From: Eutrigla gurnardus
Taxonomy: Eukaryota > Chordata > Actinopteri > Perciformes > Triglidae
Assembly: GCA_963514095.1 (NCBI GenBank)
Contig: OY741273.1
Span: 16,158,218-16,222,217 of the forward strand
Length of the DNA: 64,000 nt
Direction of reading: 5' to 3'
Made by a program: the position numbers and the translations under genes. Positions 1 to 63,795 of the stretch are shown one piece after another. Below the pieces are notes generated by a model. The model was not told the origin of the DNA, made no database searches, and saw only the letters and a program-made list of their open reading frames with translations. Position 1 is the stretch's first letter; each line of letters begins with the position of its first letter.

Positions 1-94
1 GAGTTTTAAGTTCATCCATTATGTGTTAGCACATTAGTTGGATGCGTTTGGTGTAATGTGCATCTATTTTGTTTTTTTTTTATGTTATGCTTAC

Positions 95-32084
<31,990 letters not shown>

Positions 32085-32480
32085 GTCAGCTCAACCGACC
32101 TGAGTGCGCCACGGAGATTGGACAACGTACACAAATAAAAAATAAAAAGGAAAAAAAGAAGGACCGACGGCCTCGATGAGGGAGGTGGGACGTGGAGGGA
32201 TACACGACCCAGGGGAGTGTCTTCCTTCTTCTTCCTTTTCTTGAATCTTCTTTCGTCGCTTTCAGTCGTGAGCGTGTTTTTTAATGTGATGAATATCCGG
32301 CGCGTGTAGTCAGAAAATCCCCGCTGCTGCTGTGAGAAGAAAAGCTTTCCCTCTGAACTGCGAGGCTGCTGGGAGGAACCGGCCGCTCCTACAGGCTGAA
32401 GCGCCAACCAACAAGTCGCACGCGCTCACGAGCCGCGCGTCCGGTGCAGCCTTTCAAAATAAGTCACGTGCATGTGCACA
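32085..32480 (-). promoter_or_regulatory. actn4: actn4 5' UTR and promoter region (CpG-containing)
   Basis: Immediately upstream of the actn4 ATG. The sequence is richer in C, G and CpG than its surroundings, especially at 32400-32450 (words such as GCACGCGC and GAGCCGCGCG). I see no TATA box at a fixed distance. The exact start site cannot be read from sequence. Confidence 0.55.
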
Positions 32481-35239
32481 GGTGAAGTCTCGTTTGTTTG
32501 TTTGTTTCACCCATGATGCGTTTTTTCTTCTCTCTTATTAAAAATAATTCTTATACAGGCCTATTTCTACAAAGACTGCACAGCTTTTCATTTTTAATCC
32601 TTGATATATTTCACATTTTAGAATAGTTTTCACATTTTTATTGTGTTTTCCTTCTATATTTATGTGTAATAATTATTTGTTTTCATTTATTTTAATGTTA
32701 TGCACCAATACACAAAAACAAATTCTTTGTATGTGAAAATCTACATTGCAATAAATCGCAATCTGATTTCTTCCAAAAAACATAGAAACAAAAGCAAATT
32801 GCTGTCATTAATTATTGAATACTCCCAAATCTTTTATAATAACATTCGCATTTTCAAACTTTATTATCAATTTGAAAGTGAGTGAATTTGGTATTTCTTG
32901 TGTAATTTTGTTATTTTCCAAATCCTACCCCGAAGTTATGGTATTTTATTTTGAAGGGAGGTTCGCCTATGATGCACTGTGAATCTGTGTGTTTGTGTGC
33001 GGTTTGACACACCTTTCTCCAGTAGCTTCTATAGGCTCAGACAGTTCATGAATATTCATACCACATTTGAACATGAGCTTGTCAAACAATGAAACGACAT
33101 AAATCTGAAATATTGAAACTGCAAAAGTAAAATAAAAAGCGGAGTAAAATGTACAAGAAACAAAATAAAATTGTCCACTAGAACGCCACAATCCCAGAGG
33201 TATATGAAAAAGCATCTTGGCCTCCTCTGACAAGGTAAAAAATAAAAAAGCTGAAAAGTGGACATCATTCTTTAGAGGTTAATTCGTGCAGCCGGTGAAC
33301 CCTCAAGGGGTCATGATTCAAACTGTTTGAGAGCCGCTGACCCAGAGGACTGACACTCATAAAACAGAGAAGCCTGAGCTATCATCCATTACAGGGGGTG
33401 ACTGTCTGTCCCGCCTGCAGAAGCCACCTACAGAAGTAGGTCATGCTCAGGCCGTCCTGGTCCATTAGTGTCACTGCGGCCCAGGGCAGCGTGTAGACCG
33501 TAGCAGGACTCAGCTTTGATGCTGTCACATGATGCCATTTAGTGCAGCTCTTCTACAAGTACTAGCTCTGTGATTGGTCAGTCTGGGCTCATTAGCAGGC
33601 AGGGGCCACTTATGAATGGACAGTTTGGATTTTTCTTTAACGAGGGATCTGAACAAAGACAAATTGAGTCCTAAATGTAGCTGGTGGTGTTTATACAGGA
33701 GGTGGCAATAGGAATGCAGAGGCACAACATCACTGAGTTCTGTTTTTGTATGCTACACATTCTTACATAATCTTTTCAACAACAATATTTCCAATTATAA
33801 TTTCCAATTATATTTATCAGCTTTATCAGCTATATATATTAATAATAATAATAATTAATCTCACACTGTAGAATATGTCAAATAATTTGTTAGTGAAATA
33901 AAAAGTACAATATTTCCTTGTGAATTACAGTGGAGAAGAAGTGTACAGTGGTGTGAAAATAACTTACTAAAGTGAAGTACAAGTACATCAAATTTGTACT
34001 CATGGTGTGAGAGAGCCTGTAAATATCTGTGACAGTTTCCTTTTTCATGACAGACTTGTGGCGGAAGTATCACTTTACCCTTACATAAAAAAGTACTAAT
34101 ACCACACTGTGAAAATACTCCACCACAAGTAAAAGTCCTGCATTGAAACCTTTTTCAAGTAAAAGTATGTGAGTATTATCAGCAAAATGTACTTATTTAA
34201 TGTAAAATTGTTGATAATGCAGTAAAATGTTCCCTGTCAGTGTTTTATTGTTACATGATGTTTCTGGATGAATGCTGCATTCATGTGTATGTTGCACGTT
34301 TTAACTCCAGTATATACTCTTGGCTACTTTAATCTACATCATTGCATCATATTCTATAAAATCCTCATCTGTTTGTAGCTTCGCTGTCCTATGAGAACCA
34401 CATGTCTTTTAACAAACTTTGGAACACTGGAACGGGTCCTCTTATATGATTCTACCTCATTAATTGTGTCTTTATGAGGAAAAGCCGCTCCACCTGAGAA
34501 TATGGTGCTGCTAGAAACGGCCTGAAGAAGAAGGACCTCACAGACTTGTTTCATCCTTCCTTTTTTATTAATTCATGCAGCATGATGCTGAATTAAAGGC
34601 CAAATGGAAAGAAGGAGTTAAAAAACACTTTATATACAATGTTTACAATCATGTACATGAAATCCATCCAGTCAGATTCAGGTAGTTTAAAATAATGAAA
34701 TGATTAGTCAACTAAATGATAAATGAGACACTTGTTGGAATAAAAATCCTAAACACGATAATGTGTCATAAAGGGAGACACTATTAATAATAGATATTTA
34801 ATAGATATCACCATGCAATTTACCCAGTTGGTTACTCACATTAAGACGATTATTTTTTGTATTACATGTTTTATCAAACGTTATGTTTGAGTATGAAAAT
34901 GAGGCATTATCTTTTGAAATATGTGCTAATTTGAATTCATTTCCAGCACAGACATCTGAACATTGGTTAAAGCCAGGTTCAAAATTATTAGTCAAATGTT
35001 TTATGGGGGGATTTTAGACATCTCGAGGGGGCAGGAGGCAACATCTTAAAGTTTCATTCATTAAATCATTGCGCTGACCTTTGCTGAAGTGTCACCAACA
35101 CAGTGAATGATTTACGTCACCTTTACGTCACCTTTGATCCTGGATGTTTCTTTGGCTGAAGAAAGTTTTAAAAGATCTTTCCATTGTTATTGTTTGACTC
35201 TATGATAACAACATATAACATGAAAATGTGATAGGACGT
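32481..35239. other. intergenic spacer between actn4 promoter and calpain 3' end
   Basis: AT-rich and non-coding. It contains two pieces of the CAGTGGTGGAA-family repeat (33890-34000 and 34085-34335). No exon is seen. Confidence 0.65.
33890..34335 (+). repeat. dispersed teleost repeat (CAGTGGTGGAA family), rearranged copy
   Basis: The 3' half-like piece (AAAGTACAATATTTCCTTG then AAGTGAAGTACAAGTAC) lies before the 5' half-like piece (AAGTACTAATACCACACTG, then CAAGTAAAAGTCCTGCATTG and TGTTTTATTGTTACATGATG). So the halves are in swapped order compared with the family as I remember it. Confidence 0.65.
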
Positions 35240-35245
35240 TTTATT
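35240..35245 (-). terminator. candidate calpain polyadenylation signal
   Basis: AATAAA on the minus strand (TTTATT on plus), about 150 bp after the calpain stop codon at 35394-35396. Confidence 0.5.
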
Positions 35246-35393
35246 TTGCTACATGTATCTATCAAACTATACGGCAAACTATAATCCACTTTTAAACATC
35301 TGAAAAATAAAACAAATTAAATTCATGTGAGAAAATCAGAAAAGAGAGATGAAAAGCAAATCCTGATGAATCCGTCTGGTCTAGTGGACCAGG

Positions 35394-55384
<19,991 letters not shown>

Positions 55385-55540
55385 GACAGCAGTCCGACTA
55401 TCTACTCTCTGAACTGAGCTTCCGACTTCTGTCCTTCAGGAGAAGACAACAGACAGACAGAAGCCACGCCCTTCTGTGACAGGGACTCAGGTAGCTCACC
55501 TGAGTGGGAGGTGTGGCGGAGGAAGAGTTGAAGGTACATT
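55385..55540 (-). promoter_or_regulatory. capn12: calpain 5' UTR and promoter region
   Basis: Directly upstream of the calpain ATG. A CCACGCCC box (55463-55470) and two CAGGTG/CACCTG E-boxes near 55490-55502 are visible. No clear TATA box. The start site is not determined. Confidence 0.45.
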
Positions 55541-55693
55541 TACAGTACTTTGCCTGGGTTTTACTTGATCATTTTTACGCTATAATTACACCTACGAAGC
55601 CTGTATTTTTATTTTACAACTTCAGGTAGCCATGTTATTGTAGATTAATAATGCGCATCATGTTTCAAAGCGTATATAAAGTAATTCAAATCA

Positions 55694-55836
55694 TCTCAAT
55701 TTTATTTATATAGCCCCAAAGCATTAATTTGCCTCCTCTGTCCCAGGACCCTCACATGAGAACTCCCAGAGGAGTCCCTCTCCCAGGATGGACACACGTG
55801 CAACAGGTGTCATTTGTACAGAATAAATAACATGAT
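55694..55836 (+). repeat. teleost dispersed repeat fragment (TTTTATTTATATAGC family)
   Basis: Contains CAATTTTATTTATATAGCCC, GGACCCTCACATGAGAACTC and GAGTCCCTCTCCCAGGATGG, words I know from a common fish interspersed repeat. It is shortened internally. Confidence 0.6.
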
Positions 55837-55877
55837 ACAATTACATGACAGGAATCTCATTCCTGTCATGTAATTGT
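55837..55877. repeat. perfect hairpin, 19-bp arms, 3-nt loop
   Basis: Arm 55837-55855 (ACAATTACATGACAGGAAT) and its exact complement 55859-55877 are separated by CTC. It lies at the end of a dispersed repeat fragment in the calpain/eif3k spacer. Confidence 0.95.
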
Positions 55878-56828
55878 CAGGAACAGCAGTAATAACAGCA
55901 ATAGTAGCCTAGTAATAAGCAGTAATAGTATAATAAATTGCGTACTTCTTATAATGACTGAGTTTTATGCTTTGTGTACTGTGTTTAAAATCCAATATTG
56001 GACGAAGAGAACTGTCTTTCCTTGAAAATAAATACATTGGAGAAAAAACTAACACCATTTCACCCCCAGAATCTCAATGCAACGGACGAACAACCCACTT
56101 TGCGGTGCGATGGCGACATCTGCTGGCTGATTTTCAACACACACGGTGTGTAAAAACACTACGAAACTGTCAAGTCTCTGAGTTTAAGTAACTCAACCCT
56201 GTGAAATTCACTGTGCCAATTATGTTTAGTCGTGTTCTCTGGTCAGAATAAACCAGAAAACAGCTTTATATTGTTAAATGTGTTCCAAAAAACAAGTTAT
56301 TGATTTTTTTTTTATAGTTAGCTTGTAATCTATATTCCTGCCTTGGTTTTCTTGTCTTGTTGTTCCTTGCTGGATTTCCTACCGGTGTTCTTCATGACGT
56401 TTGTCTTTAGTTTCTATCTTTGGTCATTAAAACTTGCTCAAAGTCATGACAACCTCTGACCAGGTTCCCCGAACCTTTTTGTGGATTTATTTATTATTAT
56501 TATTATTATTATTAATTATTATTATATTTGTATTACAATGATCAATGGCCAAATATGTTCTCCTAGTTTGAGAATTAAAATATGTTTTCAATAAGAAGCA
56601 GCAGTTTTGAGCCTGGCTGCACTGATTCATGGCAGGTTATTAATGTGCTTAATAACAGTGTATAGCCAACACCCTGATATTGTTTGGGAAAAAACAAGGA
56701 AGTAAAATAATTAACATGTTGTCTTAAAACCTTTTGCTTATGAAAAAAATGATGTAAAGGTTTCCAGAATGTTCAGAGAGCAGCATGAAGAATTAAAGAC
56801 AGACACAGGCTGTGGGGGATAATTTACT
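55878..56828. other. calpain/eif3k intergenic spacer
   Basis: About 0.95 kb, AT-rich, with an ATT repeat at about 56490-56525 and a weak CTCF-like word at 56113-56126. No exon is seen. Confidence 0.65.
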
Positions 56829-56834
56829 TTTATT
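56829..56834 (-). terminator. eif3k: candidate eif3k polyadenylation signal
   Basis: AATAAA on the minus strand, about 77 bp after the eif3k stop codon. Confidence 0.65.
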
Positions 56835-56910
56835 GAGAAAAGATTGATTATGAAAACAAATGACCTGGTTAAATCTGTTGAGCTGAATGTGTGAGTTATG
56901 AGTGTTTGCA

Positions 56911-58385
56911 TCACTGAGATGTAGCCATGATGCTGGATACACCTGAAAAAGAAGAACAGGGAGAAGATGTGTATAAAGAAAGATATCAGACTTTAACTTT
57001 ATCAACATAGAAAAAAAAATCTTCACGAAATATACAGTCACGAGTGTTAATGATGCTACATCACTGCTTTTTGCATATGGAGTCTACGTTTAGTGGTGTA
57101 ACATTCAGAACTAGTTCACCCAAAGAGCCCGCACAAGTCAATTTGATATATACTGCAGCGTTTGTCATCGAATTTGACTCAGTTTCTAGTATGCTATCAT
57201 TTATTTATCCGTCTGGGTGGCAGCACTCACTCTCAAAGTCGATCTTCTCCACGATGTTCTTGGGTTTGACGCTCTCTTCCTGGTTAAAGATGAAGATCTG
57301 TCCTTCATCGTTCTCCGTCCACCCGTACTTGTTCATCCACACCTTCACCTGCGTGTCTGGACAAACGGAGGGAGACAACGCTCTTGAAGCTTTTATTGTA
57401 TAAAGATGGTTTAAACATTTTGGTTCATCGAGCTCTCGGGCCGGTCTTCATATTTCTAGACTTCTTACCTAGCGGGTCTCCCAGCATCTCAGCCAGTAAC
57501 CGGTGCTCAATAGTCTGGTAGGTAATGCCCACCACATGGCAGATGACTGAAGAGGGAAATCAGATAAAAAAAAAATACACAAGGTTGATAATGTTGAAAC
57601 AAGGTTATTACGCAACTTTTCAGTTTTGTTGTGCTCGTTTCCTGTTAACTTCCTCAGACTTTGCATATTTACTGTAAGAACTTAACGATACTCACACTTG
57701 CGAACGGAGTCCTCAAAACCAGTAATGCCGTCGATGAGCTCTCTGTTCTCCTCAAGACTCGTCTGTCAGGAAGGACATGGAAGAGATGAAAAGAAAACAA
57801 GAGGACAAATTATGTTTTATTTAAGTTTGGAGAAGGGAAAGAGAACAAAACAGTCTTAGAACAAGGAGGATAGAGAGATGGCAAGAAAGGTATGGAGTCA
57901 GATCAGTCTCAATATTAATATTGATGACAATAATAATTATAATGACATGTCAGCACTTAAACAGCACAGTAAAATAAGTTTTGATACTATTGATGTCTGT
58001 TCATCCGTAGCCATGTTGACGGCCGCGTGGAGGCAATCCCTCAATCATATGGATGCTATGAATTTTGCACCTTTAATATTGTTTTTGGCAACATTTCCCC
58101 TTTACATTCTTTCAGATATCTTATTGATCAATCAAACAATCCAGATTCTTCTTGATGATCTTCAAATAACGTAAGAAACGACATGCAATGTATCCAGATA
58201 ATATTGTCACTCTGTGTGTTTGCAGTGTTATAGTGTTGCACTATTGTGTGTGTGAGTCGTACCCAGAAGCTCTGGAAGTGGCAGGTCTCCAGCAGGTTCC
58301 CCAGGTAGAGGATCTGTCTGATCGGACGTTCCTCTTGCTGCGACACTGTAGTCAAGGAAATGCCCCACGACCAACCAATAACCCC

Positions 58386-58416
<31 letters not shown>

Positions 58417-60053
58417 ACACACACGCACGCACGCACACACTGGATCTATTTAAGTCTACTCCTATGCAGTCACACTGATCACACATGATTTATATTTATG
58501 TGTCCTACATAAAAAAAACTGAAGACCAAAACAATTACCTCACATATGCATTCAAATTTCAGTTGTCATGGTTCTGTGCAAGTGTTGTGAGTCTGAGTAT
58601 AGTCTTAAGTATTTCCGTTAAACTGTATACATTTGACAAAGAGCCGACTCATTTGCCGCTGACAAAGAAGCTAGCTTACACATATTAGTGATGGGGACTT
58701 ACAACATGCAGATAATATGAGATAAATGAAATGGCACCAAAAGGATACGTGTGTCTGGTCGATCATACACTTGCATAGTGTGAAGTCGGTGTGTGGCAGG
58801 TTGGTAAGAGCCTTCAGCAGAATCTGTGATGTCACCTGAGTCTGGAAGTACGCTGGGTTGAACTGGTAGCTGCAGAGGGAAAGATGTAGTTACATCACTT
58901 TACCTTGTGAAGGTTCGACAATACAGCTAAACTTAAACACAACTCTTTATTATCAATGCCACTAAAACACACTCACACAAGGCAAACACTCAAAATTAAT
59001 TTTAATTATATATTAAAGTGTGGAAAGTGAAAACGAATTATTGCCCCAGTCAACAGAGTTCCCCATCATGTTGGCTCCTTTGACACTCCCCACAATGGTT
59101 TTAAAAGAGACTCCAGACAACTCTCAAAGTAATGGGCTGATTAAACAGCACTTGTCTCCGTGTCAGCTGACATTCTTTGCCTGTATTTGAATAGTGGCCG
59201 GTGTAACTTACAGCTTCAGGACAGCCAGGTTGGCCTCCAGGTCATAGGCGTTTTCTTTCGCTTGTGTCTCCACGTAGCGTTCCAACGTTGGCAGGTTTTC
59301 TGGGTTGTACCTGTGAGGAGAGACAACAGCATTGTTTAATAATCAAGTGTGGATAAATGTGCGTTTCTGCGTTTTGGACATTTGAAAACACTCAACTAAC
59401 TGTCATCGTTGTGTTGGTCACTAAATGAAAACAATATCGTTGCAGACATTTAAACAGCAATCCTGAGTAATAACCAGAATGATGCTTCTGCTTTCTCCGA
59501 CGCCTCTTCACTCACTGACACTCGAGGATACAGGGAGGTTGCAAGAGGGTTTTAACTGTGCCGCCTGCAAGCATTACATCATTTGGTAGCATGGCTCTCT
59601 TTATTGGGAAACGGTTCGTCATCTCCAGCTGCTGTGTGTGGACCTCCTTTTTTTTTTTTACCACACATATTAACTGTTGTTTTGCTGTGTTGATTTGACG
59701 TCTTCTCTATATTTGCACAGCACTTTGGTCAACTGTTGTTGCTAGCTAGCATTAGCTGCTGTTCAAATCACCTCTTCGTTATAACGTTCATTTCCTTTAT
59801 TACCACGTAATGCTACATACAGACACAAATAACAAACCGTGACCTCGAAGAATCGCGAGTGGAGCCTCTATGAATGAGCTCACCGCCGCTGACTTAACTC
59901 AGCAGTCGTTAGCTTAAAACATTAGCCAACCGGCTACGGTATCGTTAGCTTGTTCGACAGGTTATCAATTCGTTAAGAGCGCCATCCATACCTGTCGATT
60001 CCTCGCAGGAGCTTACCCACGTTCGCCCGCATCTGCTCGAAAGGCGACGACAT
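56911..60053 (-). CDS. eif3k: eukaryotic translation initiation factor 3 subunit K (8 coding exons, 219 aa)
   Basis: Non-core PCI-type subunit of the eIF3 complex, which binds the 40S ribosome during translation initiation in the cytoplasm. Exons: 59992-60053, 59212-59310, 58749-58869, 58263-58337, 57696-57762, 57469-57546, 57231-57356, 56911-56942. They total 660 bp, all phases close, and 219 residues agrees with the 218 of the human protein. The product starts MSSPFEQMRANVGKLLRGID and contains LERYVETQAKENAYDLEANL, TDFTLCKCMIDQTH, RPIRQILYLGNLLETCHFQS, GITGFEDSVRKFICHVVGIT and KYGWTENDEGQIFIFNQEES, ending KIDFESVSSIMATSQ. The ATG at 60053 gives the family's N-terminus. No anomalies are seen. 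Its neighbour on the same strand, about 1.5 kb downstream, is the calpain. Confidence 0.97.
58382..58440. repeat. poly-C plus (AC)n tract next to eif3k exon 4
   Basis: About 20 C followed by (AC)n with CG interruptions. In transcript sense it is (GT)n then a run of about 20 G, ending about 45 bases before the exon 4 acceptor. Confidence 0.94.
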
Positions 60054-60260
60054 CTGCTACAAACGTATACGTGAGTTTTAGGGCGAAAAGGGAGTTAAAT
60101 CCGCACGTGGGCCGAAGAGTAGAAAAGGCACCGAGGCGGAGGGAGAAGAGAGTCGGACCGGAAAGAAGGATGCACAGGCGGACCGGAAAGTGTACGGACC
60201 TGCACAATCGCGGGACCGCCGTATTCTTTGGTTGCATACGGCAACACAAAACAGAAATCC
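60054..60260 (-). promoter_or_regulatory. eif3k: eif3k 5' UTR and promoter region
   Basis: CpG-rich stretch directly upstream of the ATG. It holds two ACCGGAA words (60157 and 60180 regions), the core bound by ETS factors, and a CACGTG E-box near 60104. No TATA box. The layout fits a housekeeping promoter. Confidence 0.6.
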
Positions 60261-61234
60261 AACATGTCTCTCAAAAAGTTTGATGCCTTTAAATATTTTT
60301 TTCTTTTTTAAAGTACTAGAGAATCGTAGAGCATCCCAAGTTCCATGTAAATAAAGGTTTGTCCAGAAGACAATCGTTGAAGGAATTCATTGCTTGGATA
60401 GTTTCTGTGTAACAATGTAAAATTAATTTATTTAACTTTATTGTGGACAAATTGTGTATAAGATACAGTCAAAACATTCCTGCAAATCTTTGGAGACATA
60501 ACTGTCGATGAAATGTGTTGGGGGTCCATGCGCAAGCATAATCAATCTGCAGAAAAATGTCAGTTTATGGATATTCTTAATTTTTATTGTCTATACAGAT
60601 TGTAAAGGCCTCTGGGGACAATGTGTCTGAAGCCTATACATAAAAAGTCATCTTCCTCAGCATGATATCAGTCATTCCTGTAATCAGTTGGAGACCGGAG
60701 CTTTAAAATGCCATAACTACTTAACCTAGTCAATCTTTTTTGCCCTGTTCAGTGATCCACTGTATTGTTGCATGCAGAAGGTCTATCAAAATCCTGATGA
60801 GCAGCCTGCAGCTTTCTGTCCGCCTTTGTGGGCCATCGCTCAGAAATTCTGCAGCCCACAGAACAGAGCATTTTTCATCTACAATCCATTAAGACTCCAT
60901 TACTGTTCACGTAGGTGCACCAGACATATATGATTACAGTGATGTGAAAAGTTAGGACTTCATGTATGGAGTCACTGAAAACTGTACATCCCAATTCTAA
61001 AAGACAGGTTATTATTATTATAAACGTGTTATTAGTCGTCTTTCTTCTGATGGTTGGAGATCCTCTCTTGTACATTATTTTCCAGCCTAACCCCTCCTCC
61101 TTACAGTGTCATGATGTTCCAATGGATAGTGCACATTCTTATTTTATTATTGTTAGCCAATAAAACATGACGTGTATTTTATGTATTTTTGGATTTGTCT
61201 TCCAGTGTGAGGCAGTGAGACAAGAAGAGGATGA
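60261..61234. other. spacer upstream of eif3k, no gene seen
   Basis: AT-rich. Only short scattered open frames and no conserved protein words. Confidence 0.6.
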
Positions 61235-61416
61235 AAAACTAATCTGAAGAGTAACTAAAGCTGTCAGGCAAATGTAGTGGAATAAAAAGTACAACATTGA
61301 CCTCTGAGATGTAGTGGAAGAGAAGTATAATGTTGCTGGGAAGGGAAATACTCAAGTAAACTACAAGTATTCAGTATTTGCTTTTGAGTAAATGTACTAT
61401 TTGCATTCCACCACTG
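61235..61416 (+). repeat. 3' half of the dispersed CAGTGGTGGAA-family repeat
   Basis: Contains AATGTAGTGGAATAAAAAGT, GAAATACTCAAGTAAACTAC and the terminal TTCCACCACTG at 61406-61416, the cleanest end of this family in the window. Confidence 0.7.
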
Positions 61417-62044
61417 GCGTGTGTGTGTGTGAGAGTGTGTGTGCGTGTGTACTTTTGTGTCTAATTACGACCTCCTCTATTGTTGAGCCTCATCACCCCC
61501 CACTGACTCTCTCTCTCTGTAACAGGGATCAGTGGCAGTGAATGAGCAGCTTGCCGTGTCACCTTTAAACCCAACAACAAGGACGGAGGGAGGGAAGAGG
61601 AGAAGGGAGTCACTCCTTATACCTCTGCACACCTTCACATGAACAACAGAGGAAACAAGCAGAAGACAGGGCAGAAGAAGAAAAGTAGAAGTAATGAGTG
61701 AAACAAAGAGTCTAAAATCTGCAAGAGAGGAGAGCAAAGCGTGAAAAAAGCCACTGGAGATAAAGCTACAAAGAGGAAAAGCTCTGAGGCTGGAAGCAAG
61801 GATAAAAATGAAGGTGTCGATATTTTACATTCAGCTCCTTCTACAGTGGGATTAACAGGTTTCTTCTCCTGAAGAAAGACCCTGAACTCATTCTCTATAC
61901 CTGTTCTTCATCCTTCCATCCGCTGAGGAGGACGTCTGTGGTAAGGACAGAAGAAGGACAGAAGAGTTCAGATCACACAAAAGGGTAAGGACAAACAGTC
62001 AGTCAGTGGGCTTATAGAGGCACGCTGGCTTTATTTTAATCTCC

Positions 62045-62049
<5 letters not shown>
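61417..62049. other. purine-rich stretch, possible 5' non-coding exon region
   Basis: Holds a short GT-rich run (61419-61450) and then a GA-rich stretch with AAGGGTAAGG near 61980-61990 that could be a plus-strand splice donor. No coding frame supports a gene here, so this is only a possibility. Confidence 0.25.

Positions 62050-62111
<62 letters not shown>
62050..62111. repeat. (TG)n followed by poly-G
   Basis: About 23 TG units running into about 17 G. Confidence 0.95.
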
Positions 62112-62112
<1 letters not shown>

Positions 62113-63746
62113 TCTTTAAGTTACAAGTTAAATACAAGACGTTTGTCTAGAAATGTATGTCAACAATTCAGAAAAACACAGACACACCACACCCAGAACT
62201 ACTGCCAGCGATTGAACACTTTATCAAACAGTAGTGGCAGCTCTTATAGTATTAGTGCTACAAATGTCTATTATTTTATACGAATAATATAAAGAGCTTT
62301 TTCCCAGGTTGGTTTGTTGAGCAGTGTCATCAGTCTGTAGCTTTAAGATTATGACTTGCTTTTTCGATAGGTATCATATTCTGCAGTGCTAATAATTTAT
62401 GAATCAATAATAAAGTACACTACACATCTCCTCCAGTCAGAGAATACCTGCAATCAATCATTTTTATACCCAGATCCCAGGAAAAATAAGAAGTTTATGG
62501 TCTCACTGTGGGGGCAATGAACATGAAACAATGTGTGAAGGGAAGATGGTCTTTTGGTTGATGTGCTATTAATGGTCACAAGCCAAATGTTAGAACATAT
62601 AAACATAATATAGTGTGCACGCATGAATGGAGTTTCTGATTGGATAGGACAAGATGATAAGTTGATGGCTTCTCTAGAAATAATCAGATGTAGTCTCATT
62701 CTCCTTTTCCAATGAGCTGAAGATATTTACAGATGTAGTTTATTGGTCCAGTTTATTAGAAGATACACTGTTGTGTACATGTGCTGGTCTGAAGAACATA
62801 TTGAAGGCAGGTTGTAGAAGACAATACATCATTATTATTTCTCTACGGATTCTAGTGATGAAAACAACCAAACAAGTCTTCCAAATGAAATGACAAATAT
62901 GTTTTTGCTCTAAGAACAGCACAGTTAAGCGTTTTCTGATCTGACATCATTATCAACAAGACGATGACGTGAATATAATTAAAACGTTTTGATCGTACAC
63001 ACTTAGTTTTGGTTAGGATTTGGCACAAAAACAAAACAATTGTTTAGGGAAATATTCTAGTTTTGTTTCAGATGATTTGCTCAACTGCACTTTCATTATA
63101 TCTTTTTTATTTGTCAACATGTACAAGAGGCATGGCAATGCACATATCACACACAAATAACAGTATTGTCTCTGGCCGGTACAATAACTATTAATTACAA
63201 CAATACCAATATACCATAATGTAGTAATCAACACACTATGTAGCAAAACTTGCAAACCTTTAAAAGTTAAATTCCTAAACAAAGTCTAATTTTATTTACA
63301 CCCTCTGAATCTGACGGAGCAGCAGGTTGGTTCAGACTCCTGGTTCCTCCCTGGGTACTCACAAAGCTTTTATACTCTTATCCTAATGTATACATTATGA
63401 TATCATTTTCTGAAGTGGGTGTAGCTGAGGATTATGTCAACATTCATATTTCAACACAACGTCTGACGTGAGCAGATTCTGTGTGAGAACAACAATTTAT
63501 CAAAGCTAAATGAACTGACTTTAATGGCCTGGTGATATTGAGTTGCTCATATTTCACAAATACAAAAACAACATCTTAACTGCATCCCTCACTGGAAATG
63601 TCATGCATGCAAGCCTCCTTCACAAAGTGAAAGCCCTTCACCTTTCATTCATTGTGTTGCCCCAGAAACTTACTCTAATCAATTGGGTTCGATGTTCGTC
63701 CACAGCTGTCCCATTAGAGGGTTTTACTCTGCCAATCTGCCTTTCC

Positions 63747-63748
<2 letters not shown>
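62112..63748. other. right-hand spacer, no gene seen
   Basis: AT-rich DNA without recognised coding or RNA genes. Confidence 0.6.

Positions 63749-63792
<44 letters not shown>
63749..63792. repeat. (GT)n microsatellite
   Basis: About 22 GT units. The sequence from here to the window end is pyrimidine-rich and has no recognised gene. Confidence 0.95.

Positions 63793-63795
<3 letters not shown>

Noticed and set aside
59800..60000. Extra upstream start for eif3k
   Set aside because: The frame upstream of 60053 adds residues unlike any eIF3k. The ATG at 60053 gives the family's N-terminus.
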